Assembly: GCA_020848935.1 (NCBI GenBank)
Contig: JADLHF010000117.1
Location: forward strand, 1 to 33,137
Length of the DNA: 33,137 nt
Source of the DNA: Acetobacteraceae bacterium
GTDB lineage: Bacteria > Pseudomonadota > Alphaproteobacteria > Acetobacterales > Acetobacteraceae
Direction of reading: 5' to 3'
Positions 1 through 9,467 of this stretch are shown here, in pieces. Position 1 is the first letter of the stretch. Every line of letters starts with the position of its first letter. Both the position numbers and the translations under genes were made by a program. Under the pieces are notes generated by a model. The model was not told the origin of the DNA. It ran no database searches and was given only the letters and a program-made list of their open reading frames with translations.

Positions 1-1
1 C

Positions 2-1396
<1,395 letters not shown>

Positions 1397-1416
1397 GAAC
1401 AGGGGCAGGTGACGCG

Positions 1417-2394
1417 ATGACCGATACCGCCAGCCAGGTGCTGTCGAAGGCGGGGGGGCAGAACGCTCCCCTGCTCGCTGCCGCGCTGCCGGTGGCCGAC
1501 GGCATGGCGATCTCCTCGGTGGGCGACTGGATCGCGCTGCTCAAGCCGCGCGTGGTGATGCTGGTGGTGTTCACCGGCTGGATCGGCATGATGATCGCGC
1601 CCGGCCATCTGCACCCGGTGCTGGCCGCCACCGCCATCCTGTGCATCACCATCGGCGCCGGCGCCGCGGGTGCCATCAACATGTGGTACGATCGCGATAT
1701 CGACCTGGTGATGCGCCGCACCCGCAACCGGCCGATCCCTGCCGGGCGGATTGCCCCCAACGATGCTCTGGCGTTCGGCGTGGTTCTGGCCTGCGCCTCG
1801 GTGCTGGTGATGGCGCTGGCCACCAACCTGTTCGCCGCCCTGGTCCTGGCCGGCTCGATCGGATTCTACGTCTTCATCTACACCATGTGGCTGAAGCGCC
1901 GGACGGCGCAGAACATCGTTATCGGCGGCGCCGCCGGCGCCTTTCCCCCGGTCATCGGCTGGGCGGCGGTCACCGGCGGGCTCGACATCCTTCCGCTGCT
2001 GATGTTCGCCGTCATCTTCTTCTGGACGCCGCCGCATTTCTGGTCGCTGTCGTTGTGGGCCCACGCCGATTATGCTCGCGCCGGCGTGCCGATGCTGCCG
2101 GTGGTGGCCGGGGCGCGCGAGACCCGACGCCAGGTCTTCCGCTACACCCTGGTGCTGGCTGCGGTCACGCTGGCGCCCTGGGCGCTGGGGCTGGCCGGCA
2201 TCATCTACGGCGCGGCGGCACTCGCCCTCGGGCTTGGCTTCGTGGTCTGTGCGGTCCGGGTGGTGCGCGATCGGCAGGATGATGCCGGCGTCAGCGAAAC
2301 CGGCGACGCCCCGGCGCGCGCCGCCTTCAAGTTCTCCATTGCCTACCTGTTCATCCTGTTCGCGGCCCTGGCTGCCGACCGCCTGGTGGGCTGA
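1417..2394 (+). CDS. ctaB: Protoheme IX farnesyltransferase (haem O synthase)
   Basis: Integral membrane prenyltransferase (UbiA family) that adds a farnesyl group to haem B to give haem O, the precursor of haem A for the neighbouring oxidase. The 325-residue product carries the first Asp-rich motif as NMWYDRDIDLVMRRTRNRP and the second conserved loop near DYARAGVPMLPV, with about eight or nine hydrophobic segments. I chose the ATG preceded by AGGGGCAGG; a GTG at 1393 overlapping the ctaD stop would add eight residues and cannot be excluded. Its position directly after ctaD is the usual alphaproteobacterial order. Confidence 0.95.
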   Translation: MTDTASQVLSKAGGQNAPLLAAALPVADGMAISSVGDWIALLKPRVVMLVVFTGWIGMMIAPGHLHPVLAATAILCITIGAGAAGAINMWYDRDIDLVMRRTRNRPIPAGRIAPNDALAFGVVLACASVLVMALATNLFAALVLAGSIGFYVFIYTMWLKRRTAQNIVIGGAAGAFPPVIGWAAVTGGLDILPLLMFAVIFFWTPPHFWSLSLWAHADYARAGVPMLPVVAGARETRRQVFRYTLVLAAVTLAPWALGLAGIIYGAAALALGLGFVVCAVRVVRDRQDDAGVSETGDAPARAAFKFSIAYLFILFAALAADRLVG

Positions 2395-2400
2395 ACCGCC

Positions 2401-2565
2401 ATGCCCCCCACTCCACCGGCCACCACGCCGCCCGGGCTCCATCAGGAGCTGCGCCGCCGCCGCCGCGGCCGCAACGTCGCGTTGCTGGTGGTGCTGCTGT
2501 CGGTCTCCGCCCTGTTCTACGCCATCGCCCTGGTCAAGCTGGCGAAGCCCGAGATTGGCGGCTGA
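2401..2565 (+). CDS. Small CoxF-like membrane protein of the oxidase operon
   Basis: A 54-residue protein lying between ctaB and ctaG with 6 and 1 bases of spacing. It has a Pro-rich start, a basic patch (RRRRRGR) and one hydrophobic segment (roughly residues 25-45), giving an N-in single-span topology. Alphaproteobacterial oxidase operons commonly carry such a tiny gene here (CoxF or a similar hypothetical protein), so an assembly role is inferred from position. No catalytic motif is visible. Existence as a gene is supported by tight packing and by the membrane-protein pattern after a basic stretch. Confidence 0.75.
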   Translation: MPPTPPATTPPGLHQELRRRRRGRNVALLVVLLSVSALFYAIALVKLAKPEIGG

Positions 2566-2566
2566 C

Positions 2567-3166
2567 ATGCCGACCCCCGCCCCCAATCCCCCTCGCCGCA
2601 ATGGCCTGATCGCCGCCGTGCTGGCTGGCGTGATCGGCGGCATGCTCGGCCTGTCGTTTGCGGCGGTGCCGCTGTATCGGCTGTTCTGCCAGGCCACCGG
2701 CTATGGCGGCACCCCGCAGATCGGCCCCGCGGCCAGCCCCGGCGCGGTGGGGCGCACCATCACCGTGCGCTTCAACGCCGATGTCAACAGCAACATGCCG
2801 TGGAAATTCTCCCCGGTGCAGCCGGCGGTCACCCTGCACCTGGGTGAGGAAGCGGTGGCCTATTATGCCGCCCGCAACCCCACCGCCGTGCCGGTCAACG
2901 GCGTTGCGACCTACAATGTCACTCCGGATAAGGTGGCGCGCTACTTCCACAAGACCGCCTGCTTCTGCTTCGACGAACAGACCCTGGCGCCGGGACAGGA
3001 GATGTCGTTCCCGCTCAGCTTCTGGGTCGATCCCGCCATCGCCGACGACCCCTCGACGCGGGATATCGGCACCATAACGCTCTCCTATACCTTCTTCCGC
3101 GCACTGGACGACGCGGCCATTGCCAAGGCGGGCCCGCATGTCGGCCCGCTCCGGGCGACGCCGTGA
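2567..3166 (+). CDS. ctaG: Cytochrome c oxidase copper chaperone CtaG/Cox11
   Basis: Membrane-anchored periplasmic chaperone that delivers copper to the CuB site of subunit I. The 199-residue product has one N-terminal membrane anchor (about residues 12-35, including the PLYRLFCQ segment typical of Cox11) followed by the CtaG beta domain. The copper-binding pair is Cys132 and Cys134 in ACFCFDEQ. Other family marks are MPWKFSPVQ and the C-terminal ITLSYTFF. The start follows the stop of the small upstream gene by one base, implying translational coupling. Confidence 0.95.
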   Translation: MPTPAPNPPRRNGLIAAVLAGVIGGMLGLSFAAVPLYRLFCQATGYGGTPQIGPAASPGAVGRTITVRFNADVNSNMPWKFSPVQPAVTLHLGEEAVAYYAARNPTAVPVNGVATYNVTPDKVARYFHKTACFCFDEQTLAPGQEMSFPLSFWVDPAIADDPSTRDIGTITLSYTFFRALDDAAIAKAGPHVGPLRATP

Positions 3167-3298
3167 CATGTGGCACCCCGACATTCGGTGCCTTGTCCTG
3201 CGGCGAAGGGCAGAAATCCACCATGGCCGTGCCGCTTTCCCGCTTGCCGCGGGGCGCGAATTGACGATGATGCGGCCACCTACCGGGACAAGCATTCC
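3167..3298 (+). other. Spacer ahead of ctaE
   Basis: This 132-base gap is unusually long for an otherwise tightly packed operon. It contains a short inverted repeat (GGCACC at 3172-3177 and GGTGCC at 3187-3192) and a TTGACG hexamer at 3261-3266, but I cannot pair the latter with a convincing -10 box. It may carry a secondary promoter or an mRNA structure adjusting subunit III expression; nothing firmer can be said. Confidence 0.35.
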
Positions 3299-4150
3299 AT
3301 GATCAGCGACTCGCACGGCGCCCCGACCATCACCAGCTCCGGGCTCAAGCAGCCGTACCATCTGGTCGATCCCTCGCCCTGGCCGATCATCGGTGCCTTC
3401 ACCGGCGCCTCCACGCTCGCCGGCATCGTTCTGGCGGCGCATTACGGCAATTACTGGCTGTTTGCGATCGGGCTGATCGGCACGCTGGGCGTCATGTTCG
3501 GCTGGTGGCGCGACGTGCTGAAGGAAAGCGCCACGCCGGGCATGCACAGCATGGTGGTCCGCATCGGCCTGCGCTACGGCATGATCATGTTCATCGCCAG
3601 CGAGGTGATGTTCTTCGTCGGCTTCTTCTGGGCCTTCTTCCATTATGCCCTGTTCCCCGAGCATGTCCTGGGCGCCGAGCACGCGGTTTGGCCGCCGCAG
3701 GGGGTGAAGACCTTCGACCCCTGGAGCCTGCCGTTCCTCAACACCATGATCCTGCTGCTGTCCGGCACCACCGTCACCTGGGCGCATCACGGCCTGCTGC
3801 ATGGCGACCGCAAGGCGCTGGTCCGCGGCCTGCTCTTCACGGTGCTGCTCGGGCTCTCGTTCACCTGCCTTCAGGCGGTGGAATATGCCGAGGCGCCGTT
3901 CAAGTTCTATGGCGGCGGGGTGTATCCCTCCACCTTCTTCCTGGCCACCGGCTTCCACGGCTTCCACGTGATCATCGGCACGCTGTTCCTGCTGGTCTGC
4001 CTGTGGCGCGCCAACCGCGGCGACTTCACGCCGGAACGCCATTTCGGCTTCGAGGCGGCGGCCTGGTATTGGCATTTCGTGGACGTGGTCTGGCTGTTCC
4101 TGTTCGTCTGCATCTACTGGTGGGGCGCCGGCGAGATCGCCACGCACTGA
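3299..4150 (+). CDS. ctaE: Cytochrome c oxidase subunit III
   Basis: Seven-helix structural subunit of the aa3 oxidase that stabilises proton uptake into subunit I. The 283-residue product starts with the family-typical KQPYHLVDPSPWPIIGA and contains WWRDVLKES, the acidic-helix motif ASEVMFFVGFFWAFFH, and the C-terminal helix AWYWHFVDVVWLFLF. Length and motifs match full-length CoxC. I chose the ATG at 3299 because homology-like sequence begins just after it; the same frame is open further upstream to 3170 but that stretch is Pro/Arg-rich and unlike the family. DUF983 follows after one base. Confidence 0.96.
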   Translation: MISDSHGAPTITSSGLKQPYHLVDPSPWPIIGAFTGASTLAGIVLAAHYGNYWLFAIGLIGTLGVMFGWWRDVLKESATPGMHSMVVRIGLRYGMIMFIASEVMFFVGFFWAFFHYALFPEHVLGAEHAVWPPQGVKTFDPWSLPFLNTMILLLSGTTVTWAHHGLLHGDRKALVRGLLFTVLLGLSFTCLQAVEYAEAPFKFYGGGVYPSTFFLATGFHGFHVIIGTLFLLVCLWRANRGDFTPERHFGFEAAAWYWHFVDVVWLFLFVCIYWWGAGEIATH

Positions 4151-4151
4151 C

Positions 4152-4511
4152 ATGGCGCCCATGCCACCCAAGTGGTGGCAGGCGGCGCTGCTGTGCCGCT
4201 GCCCGCGCTGCGGCAAGGGCAAGCTTTACAACGGCCTGCTGGCGGTAACGCCGGCATGCGCCGTGTGCGGGCTTGACCTGCGCGCCCACGATGCCGGCGA
4301 CGGCCCGGCGGTGCTGGTGATGCTGTTGCTCGGCGCCATCATCGTCGGCCTCGCCCTCTGGGTGGAATTCACCTTCGCGCCGCCGCTCTGGCTCCACGCC
4401 GTGCTGTGGCCGGTCGTGACGCTGCCACTGGCCATTCTGATGATGCGCCCGATGAAGGCCGCCCTGGTGGCTTTGCAGTTCCACCACCGCGCCAGCGAGA
4501 TGGGGCTGTGA
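4152..4511 (+). CDS. DUF983 zinc-ribbon membrane protein
   Basis: A 119-residue protein with an N-terminal four-Cys zinc ribbon (CPRCGKGKLY, then CAVCGLDL) followed by two hydrophobic segments (about residues 55-72 and 78-98). This is the DUF983 layout, regularly found between ctaE and SURF1 in alphaproteobacterial oxidase clusters. An assembly role is inferred from that context; the biochemical function is unknown to me. A second in-frame ATG three codons in (MPPKWW) is an equally plausible start. The stop overlaps the GTG of the next gene. Confidence 0.88.
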   Translation: MAPMPPKWWQAALLCRCPRCGKGKLYNGLLAVTPACAVCGLDLRAHDAGDGPAVLVMLLLGAIIVGLALWVEFTFAPPLWLHAVLWPVVTLPLAILMMRPMKAALVALQFHHRASEMGL

Positions 4512-5191
4512 CCGCGGGCCGGGCACGCCGCCTGCTGATCCCCGGCCTGTCCGCCCTGGCCATGCTTGCCGTGCTGCTGTTTCTCGGCACCTGGCAGGTC
4601 GAGCGGCTCGCCTGGAAGCGGGGTCTGCTGGCCGCAATCGCGCAGGCCGAACAGCGTCCGCCGGTGCCGTTGGCCGGCACGCCCGCCATGTTCACCCGCG
4701 TGCGCGCCCAGGGGCGGTTCGCCGCCGCATCGGGCCTGTATGGCGCCGAGGTCCGCGAAGTCGCCGGTGGCACGGTCGGCGGCGCCCATCTGCTGGGAGT
4801 GCTGCTGCGCGATGGCGCGCCTGCGGTGCTGGTCGATCGCGGCTGGGTGCCGGTGCCGCCGCCGCCCATCCAGGACGGCCCGGCAATCATCGACGGCTAT
4901 CTGCGCCCGCCCGCCAAGCCCGGCCTGTTCACCCCGGATGACGATCTCGCCGGCCGCCGCTTCTACACGCTCGATCCCGCCGCCATCGGCGCCGCACTGG
5001 GCACGCCGGGCCTTGCCCCTTACGTGCTGGTCGCCATGGGTCCGCCGCCACCGCCCGGCCAGCCGGACCCCGCCCGCACCATGCCGCGCCCCACCAACAA
5101 CCACCTGTCCTATGCGCTGACCTGGTACGGGTTGGCCGCGGCGCTGGCGGTGATCTTCGTCCTGCATGCCCGCAAGGTGCTGCGCCCATGA
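4508..5191 (+). CDS. SURF1 family oxidase assembly protein
   Basis: Inner-membrane assembly factor linked to haem a insertion into subunit I. The 227-residue product has the classic two-span hairpin: an N-terminal span (about residues 10-28) followed by GTWQVERLAWK, a periplasmic domain, then NNHLSYALTWYGLA leading into the C-terminal span. I chose a GTG start whose GTGA overlaps the DUF983 stop; an ATG-started frame exists further upstream but would lie inside DUF983. The stop overlaps the next gene's start as ATGA, so a carboxypeptidase gene is physically coupled to the oxidase operon. Confidence 0.92.
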   Translation: MTAGRARRLLIPGLSALAMLAVLLFLGTWQVERLAWKRGLLAAIAQAEQRPPVPLAGTPAMFTRVRAQGRFAAASGLYGAEVREVAGGTVGGAHLLGVLLRDGAPAVLVDRGWVPVPPPPIQDGPAIIDGYLRPPAKPGLFTPDDDLAGRRFYTLDPAAIGAALGTPGLAPYVLVAMGPPPPPGQPDPARTMPRPTNNHLSYALTWYGLAAALAVIFVLHARKVLRP

Positions 5192-6690
5192 ACACCGGCC
5201 CTGTCGCCGCCTATGCCCGCCTCGTGGCCCGCGCCACCCGCATCGCCACCATCGGCGAAGCCGCCGCCATGCTCGGCTGGGACGCCGCGGCCATGATGCC
5301 GGCCGGTGGCGGGGCCGCCCGCGGCGACCAGATGGCGGTCCTGGCCGGCCTCGCCCACGGCCTGGCCACCGAGGCACAGGTTGCCGACGACCTCGCCGAA
5401 GCCGAAGCCGCCGCCCTCACCGACAGCTGGGCCGCCGCCAATCTTCGCCTGATGCGCCACGCCCACACCCGCGCCACCGCCATCCCGCCCGACCTCGTCG
5501 AGGCCCAGGCCCGCGCCAACTCGGCCTGCGAGAAAATCTGGCGCGAGGCCCGCAAGGCCAGCGACTTCGCCATGGTCCGCCCGCATCTCGCCGAAGTGAT
5601 CCGCCTGGTCCGCGAACAGGCCGCCGCCCTGTCCCCCCGCCTCGGCCTGTCGCCGCTCGACGCCCTTATGGACGGCTACCAGCGCGGCATCACCGCCGCC
5701 GACGTCGCCCCGGTCTTCGCCGCCTACGAAACCTTCCTCGCCGACGCCCTGCCGCGTGCCGAGGACATCCAGGCCCGCCGCGGCACCCCCCTGCGCCCCA
5801 CCGGTCCCTTCCCCGAGGCGAAGCAGGAAGCCCTCTGCCGCCGCCTCTCCGCCCGCGCCGGGCTGGAACCCGAACACGCGCGTCTGGACCGCTCCACCCA
5901 CCCGTTCTGCGGCGGCATCCCCGCCGACGTCCGTATCACCACCCGTTATGACGAGGCCGACTTCGCCCAATCCCTGCTCGGCGTGATGCACGAGACCGGC
6001 CATGCCCTCTACGAACGCGGCCTGCCCGCCGCCCATGCCCGCCAGCCGGTCGGCGAGGCCGCCGGCATGGCCGCCCACGAAAGCCAGTCCCTCATCATCG
6101 AGATGCAGGCATGCCGCTCAGACCCCTATCTGTCCTGGCTCGGCCCGCAACTGCTGGAAACCTTCGGCGGCGACCCTGCCGCCTACGCGCCCGAGAACCT
6201 CGCCCGCCTCTGGCGCCGCATCGCCCGCGGCTACATCCGCGTCGATGCCGACGAAATGACCTATCCCGCCCACGTCATCCTGCGCTTTCGCCTGGAAGGG
6301 GCCCTGGTTTCCGGTGACCTCGCCGTCGCCGACCTCCCCGGCGCCTGGAACGACGGCCTGCACGCCCTGCTCGGCATCACCCCCCCGGACGACGCGCGCG
6401 GCTGCCTCCAGGACATCCACTGGTACGACGGCGCCGTCGGCTATTTCCCGTCCTACACCCTGGGCGCCATGGCCGCCGCCCAGCTGATGAATGCCGCCCG
6501 CCGCGCCATCCCCACCATGGATACCGCCCTGGCGCAGGGCGACCTCGCCCCGCTGCTCGGCTGGCTGCGCACCCATGTCCACGCCAAGGGCAGCCTGCTC
6601 GGTTTCAACGACCTCCTGGCCGCCGCCACCGGCAAACCGCTGGACCCCGCCGATTTCCAGGCCCATCTGACGGCGAGATACCTGTCATGA
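5188..6690 (+). CDS. M32 family carboxypeptidase (Taq type)
   Basis: Cytosolic zinc metallocarboxypeptidase that removes C-terminal residues from peptides. The 500-residue length fits the family. The signature motifs appear in order: [11 protein letters not shown] (DxRxT), HETGH with zinc ligands His268 and His272 and catalytic Glu269, then HESQ with the third ligand Glu298, and GCLQDIHW near the C-terminus (GxxQDxHW). No signal peptide. Its ATG overlaps the SURF1 stop, and its own stop overlaps the next ATG, so it is likely co-transcribed with the oxidase genes although no functional link is known. Confidence 0.95.
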   Translation: MNTGPVAAYARLVARATRIATIGEAAAMLGWDAAAMMPAGGGAARGDQMAVLAGLAHGLATEAQVADDLAEAEAAALTDSWAAANLRLMRHAHTRATAIPPDLVEAQARANSACEKIWREARKASDFAMVRPHLAEVIRLVREQAAALSPRLGLSPLDALMDGYQRGITAADVAPVFAAYETFLADALPRAEDIQARRGTPLRPTGPFPEAKQEALCRRLSARAGLEPEHARLDRSTHPFCGGIPADVRITTRYDEADFAQSLLGVMHETGHALYERGLPAAHARQPVGEAAGMAAHESQSLIIEMQACRSDPYLSWLGPQLLETFGGDPAAYAPENLARLWRRIARGYIRVDADEMTYPAHVILRFRLEGALVSGDLAVADLPGAWNDGLHALLGITPPDDARGCLQDIHWYDGAVGYFPSYTLGAMAAAQLMNAARRAIPTMDTALAQGDLAPLLGWLRTHVHAKGSLLGFNDLLAAATGKPLDPADFQAHLTARYLS

Positions 6691-7745
6691 CCGCCCGCGC
6701 CCGCGCCACGTCATTCTGCACCCGCTTCGGGCTGCGCGCGCCCATCCTGATGGCCCCCATGGCCGGTTCCTGCCCGCCGGGCCTGGCCGCCGCCGTGGCC
6801 AATGGCGGCGGCATGGGGGCAATGGGCGCGCTGACCAGCGATCCCGCCGGCATCGCCGCCTGGGTCGCCGCCTTCCGCGCCCAGAGCAACGGCACCTTCC
6901 AACTCAATCTCTGGGTCCCCGATCCCGCGCCCGTGCGCGACGCCGCTGCCGAAGCGCGGGTCCGCGATGTGCTCGCCCGCTTTGGCCCGGACGTGCCCGC
7001 CGCCGCCGGCGACACCAGGCTCCAGGATTTCGACGCCCAACTCGCCGCCCTGCTGGCCGCCCGCCCGCATGTCGTCTCCTCCATCATGGGCCTGTTCCCC
7101 GCCCCCGCCGTCGCCGAGATGAAGCGCCGCGGCATCGCCTGGTTCGCCTGCGCCACCACCCTGGCCGAAGCCCGCGCAGCCGAGGCCGCCGGTGCGGACG
7201 CAATCGTTGCCCAAGGCGCCGAAGCCGGCGGTCATCGCGGCAGTTTTTCCCCCGACGCCGCCGAAGCCCAAATGGTCGGCCTCGTCGCCCTGCTGCCGCG
7301 CCTGGCCGACCACATCGGCGTGCCGATCATCGCCACCGGCGGCATCGCCGATGCCCGCGGCGTCGCGGCCGCGCTGACCCTTGGCGCCAGTGCCGTGCAG
7401 ATCGGCACCGCCCTGCTGCGCACCCCCGAAGCCGCCACCGCCCCCGCCTGGGCCGCCGCCCTCGATGGTCTGGAGCCCGAAGCCACCATGCCCACGCGCT
7501 GGTTCAGCGGCCGCCTCGGCCGCGCCGTCACCACCGAGTACGTCCGCGCCACCGCCAGCCACCCGCCCGCCCCCTACCCGGTGCAGCGCGGCCTCACCAC
7601 GCCGATGCGCGAGGCGGCCGCGAAATCCGGCGACGCCAGCCGCATGCAGCTCTGGGCCGGCCAATCCGCCGCCCTCGCCCGCCCCGGCCCCGCCGCCGAC
7701 CTCGTCCGCCGCCTGTGGGACGAAGCGCAAACCCTCATCCCCTGA
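6687..7745 (+). CDS. Nitronate monooxygenase / 2-nitropropane dioxygenase-like flavoprotein
   Basis: FMN-dependent TIM-barrel enzyme of the nitronate monooxygenase family, which oxidises alkyl nitronates such as propionate 3-nitronate. The 352-residue product shows the N-terminal [10 protein letters not shown], the catalytic-His motif [11 protein letters not shown] (His183), and the phosphate-binding [12 protein letters not shown] followed by [16 protein letters not shown]. These match the class I-like branch; the actual substrate is not determined by sequence. It overlaps the carboxypeptidase stop by four bases (ATGA), so translation is probably coupled. Confidence 0.9.
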   Translation: MTARARATSFCTRFGLRAPILMAPMAGSCPPGLAAAVANGGGMGAMGALTSDPAGIAAWVAAFRAQSNGTFQLNLWVPDPAPVRDAAAEARVRDVLARFGPDVPAAAGDTRLQDFDAQLAALLAARPHVVSSIMGLFPAPAVAEMKRRGIAWFACATTLAEARAAEAAGADAIVAQGAEAGGHRGSFSPDAAEAQMVGLVALLPRLADHIGVPIIATGGIADARGVAAALTLGASAVQIGTALLRTPEAATAPAWAAALDGLEPEATMPTRWFSGRLGRAVTTEYVRATASHPPAPYPVQRGLTTPMREAAAKSGDASRMQLWAGQSAALARPGPAADLVRRLWDEAQTLIP

Positions 7746-7753
7746 GAGGCGCC

Positions 7754-8002
7754 ATGCTCGAACTCCGCCCGTGCTGCGAATGCTGCGGCGCCAACCTGCC
7801 GCCCGACAGCCGCGATGCCCGGATGTGCTCCTTCGAATGCACCTTCTGCGCCGCCTGCACCGACGGCGTGCTCCGGGGCCGATGCCCCAACTGCGGCGGC
7901 GAACTGCTGCGCCGGCCGATCCGCCCGGCCGACAAGCTGGCGAAGTTTCCCGCCAGTACCACGCGCAAGGTCAAGCCGACGGGCTGCGTGGCTGTTCAGT
8001 AA
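7754..8002 (+). CDS. DUF1272 small zinc-binding protein
   Basis: An 82-residue Cys-rich protein. The N-terminal LELRPCCECCGANLPPDS and the following ARMCSFECTFCAAC and CPNCGGEL match DUF1272, whose cysteines form zinc-knuckle-like sites; function is unknown. It lies eight bases after the nitronate monooxygenase stop behind a GAGAGG-type ribosome site and is the last gene of this plus-strand run. Its stop codon abuts an AT-rich palindromic module. Confidence 0.9.
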   Translation: MLELRPCCECCGANLPPDSRDARMCSFECTFCAACTDGVLRGRCPNCGGELLRRPIRPADKLAKFPASTTRKVKPTGCVAVQ

Positions 8003-8098
8003 GAAAGCTTGTTCTTTTTTGAAAAAAAGAACCAAAAAACTTCTGATAAAAAGTCTTTTTGCTTCTTTTTCTTCAGAAAAAGAAGACCTTCCTTCTCA
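8003..8098. repeat. AT-rich palindromic module, copy 1
   Basis: Two AT hairpins in strongly GC-rich surroundings. Hairpin B has arms GTTCTTTTT (8011-8019) and AAAAAGAAC (8024-8032) with loop TGAA; hairpin A has arms CTTCTTTTTC (8062-8071) and GAAAAAGAAG (8076-8085) with loop TTCA. Between them the tails CAAAAAACTT and AAGTCTTTTTG face each other and can pair. It lies between converging genes (DUF1272 and FkbM), and the FkbM stop codon is in the loop of hairpin A. Confidence 0.85.
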
Positions 8099-8816
8099 TT
8101 TCCGCTTCCTGCTCCGCCGGGACAAACACGAAGATGAACACATACGGGTCCGATGCCGCGAAACTCGCCGGTGACGGCGACGCCACCTGCATCACGGCGG
8201 CATCGAACCCCGCCACCGGATGCCATGCCCCGTCCAGCGCATAGAATCCGCGATACCCCAGCCCCGCCAGGAATGCCGGCACCGCACGCGTGCTGCCCAT
8301 CCGATGCCGTTCCTCGATCTCCACCGTCAGCACCGGCATGCAGCGCCGCAGCGTCGCCTCCGCCCCGCGCAGCACCTCCTCCTCCGCCCCCTCGGCATCC
8401 ACCTTCATCGCGGTGACATCCGCAAGCCCCAGCGAATCCAGCGTCACCACCTCCACCTCCCAGCGCAGCACCCGCTCCACCCGAGGATCGGCGGCCGCGA
8501 TGGCGTCGTAATCCTTGGCCACCGACGCCCACTGCTCCTGCGCCACCCCGCCCACCACCGGCACCGCCAGTGAAAGACGGCCTGGACCGGCCCCCAGCGC
8601 CTGCGCCCGCAGCTCGACATGCCCCGGCACCACCCCGCCATGCGCCGCCCGCACCGCCGCCCCCAGCCGGACGAAGGCCGGCGGCAGCGGCTCGAACGCC
8701 ACCACCCGCACCCCCTCCAGCCCGGCCAGTGGCACGGTCAGCGCCCCGTCATGCGCGCCCACGTCGACGATGGTGCCGGGCCGGTGCAGCGCCCGCAGGA
8801 ACGCAAGCTCGTCCAT
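8073..8816 (-). CDS. FkbM family methyltransferase
   Basis: SAM-dependent methyltransferase of the FkbM type, acting on an unknown hydroxyl-bearing substrate, often a sugar or lipid. In the 247-residue product the SAM-binding motif is IVDVGAHDGALTVPLA, followed by VVAFEPLPP, and the family's KVDAEGAEEEVLRG motif is present. The start is the ATG beginning MDELAFLRALH, 13 bases after the CinA-like gene stop, consistent with a two-gene minus-strand operon. The last residues (RRKVFFF) are encoded by the palindromic module, so the C-terminus may have been replaced or extended by that element. Confidence 0.86.
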   Translation of the reverse strand: MDELAFLRALHRPGTIVDVGAHDGALTVPLAGLEGVRVVAFEPLPPAFVRLGAAVRAAHGGVVPGHVELRAQALGAGPGRLSLAVPVVGGVAQEQWASVAKDYDAIAAADPRVERVLRWEVEVVTLDSLGLADVTAMKVDAEGAEEEVLRGAEATLRRCMPVLTVEIEERHRMGSTRAVPAFLAGLGYRGFYALDGAWHPVAGFDAAVMQVASPSPASFAASDPYVFIFVFVPAEQEAEMRRKVFFF

Positions 8817-8829
8817 CAGCGCCGGCCTC

Positions 8830-9312
8830 TCATCCGGCCAACGCCGCCTCGAACACCTCCAGCCCCTTGGCCGCGAACAGCCACATGTTCTCCACCCGGT
8901 CATCCACCCCGGTATCGATCTGCAGCGACAGCGGCATCGGCCCCGCCACCGCAAAGCACGCCCGCCCCGCGGGATGGCCATAGCGGTTGCCGCCCGGCCC
9001 CGCCGCCCCGGTCTCCGCCAGCCCCCAAACGGTGCCGAACCGCGCCTGCACCGCCCCGGCCATCAACGCGGCCATCCCCACCGAATTCGGCGCCACGCTG
9101 GCCAGATCCTTGTCCGACAACTCCAGCAACAGGTTGCGCGACAGCCGCGTGTACACCACCACCCCGCCCTGGTAGTACGCCGAGGCCCCCGCCACCGCCA
9201 GCAGCGCCGCCGAGATCAACCCCCCGGCCGAGCTTTCCGCCACCGCCACCTTGTCCCCGCGCCGCTTCAACAGCGCGCCCACCCGCTCCGCCACCGGCAT
9301 CAACCTGTCCAT
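8830..9312 (-). CDS. CinA C-terminal domain protein (nicotinamide-nucleotide amidase type)
   Basis: A 160-residue stand-alone CinA_C/PncC domain. Family members deamidate nicotinamide mononucleotide to nicotinate mononucleotide in NAD recycling. Visible family elements are KVAVAESSAGGLISAALLAVAGAS near the N-terminus, YYQGGVVVYTRLSR, and the WGLAETGAAGPGGN substrate loop. The fused N-terminal MoCF domain of full CinA is absent. In place of the more common SCTGG the motif reads SSAGG, so activity is not assured. The start is divergent from the MBL-fold gene across a 155-base region. Confidence 0.88.
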   Translation of the reverse strand: MDRLMPVAERVGALLKRRGDKVAVAESSAGGLISAALLAVAGASAYYQGGVVVYTRLSRNLLLELSDKDLASVAPNSVGMAALMAGAVQARFGTVWGLAETGAAGPGGNRYGHPAGRACFAVAGPMPLSLQIDTGVDDRVENMWLFAAKGLEVFEAALAG

Positions 9313-9467
9313 CGTCCAGTCCCCTCATGGTTCCGCGCGGCACCGGCCACTGCGCCAGCGGCCCCGCCGCCGCAGCAGCGGCGAACGCTCCGAACCGACC
9401 CGCGCGCCAGCCCCAACCTTATGCGGTTCCGTGCTACATGCGAACCGCAGCCAGGGAGTGGAAAATC
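9313..9467. promoter_or_regulatory. Divergent intergenic region with inverted repeat
   Basis: Separates the minus-strand CinA-like gene from the plus-strand MBL-fold gene and should carry both promoters. It contains a perfect 7-base inverted repeat, GCGGTTC (9423-9429) and GAACCGC (9442-9448), about 20-45 bases ahead of the MBL start, overlapping CTACAT, a possible -10 box. The ribosome site AGGGAG precedes ATG 9468. An operator function is inference. Confidence 0.4.

Noticed and set aside
3170-3298. Longer N-terminus for cytochrome oxidase subunit III
   Set aside because: The 43 upstream codons are Pro/Arg/Ala-rich and unlike CoxC; family-type sequence starts soon after 3299.
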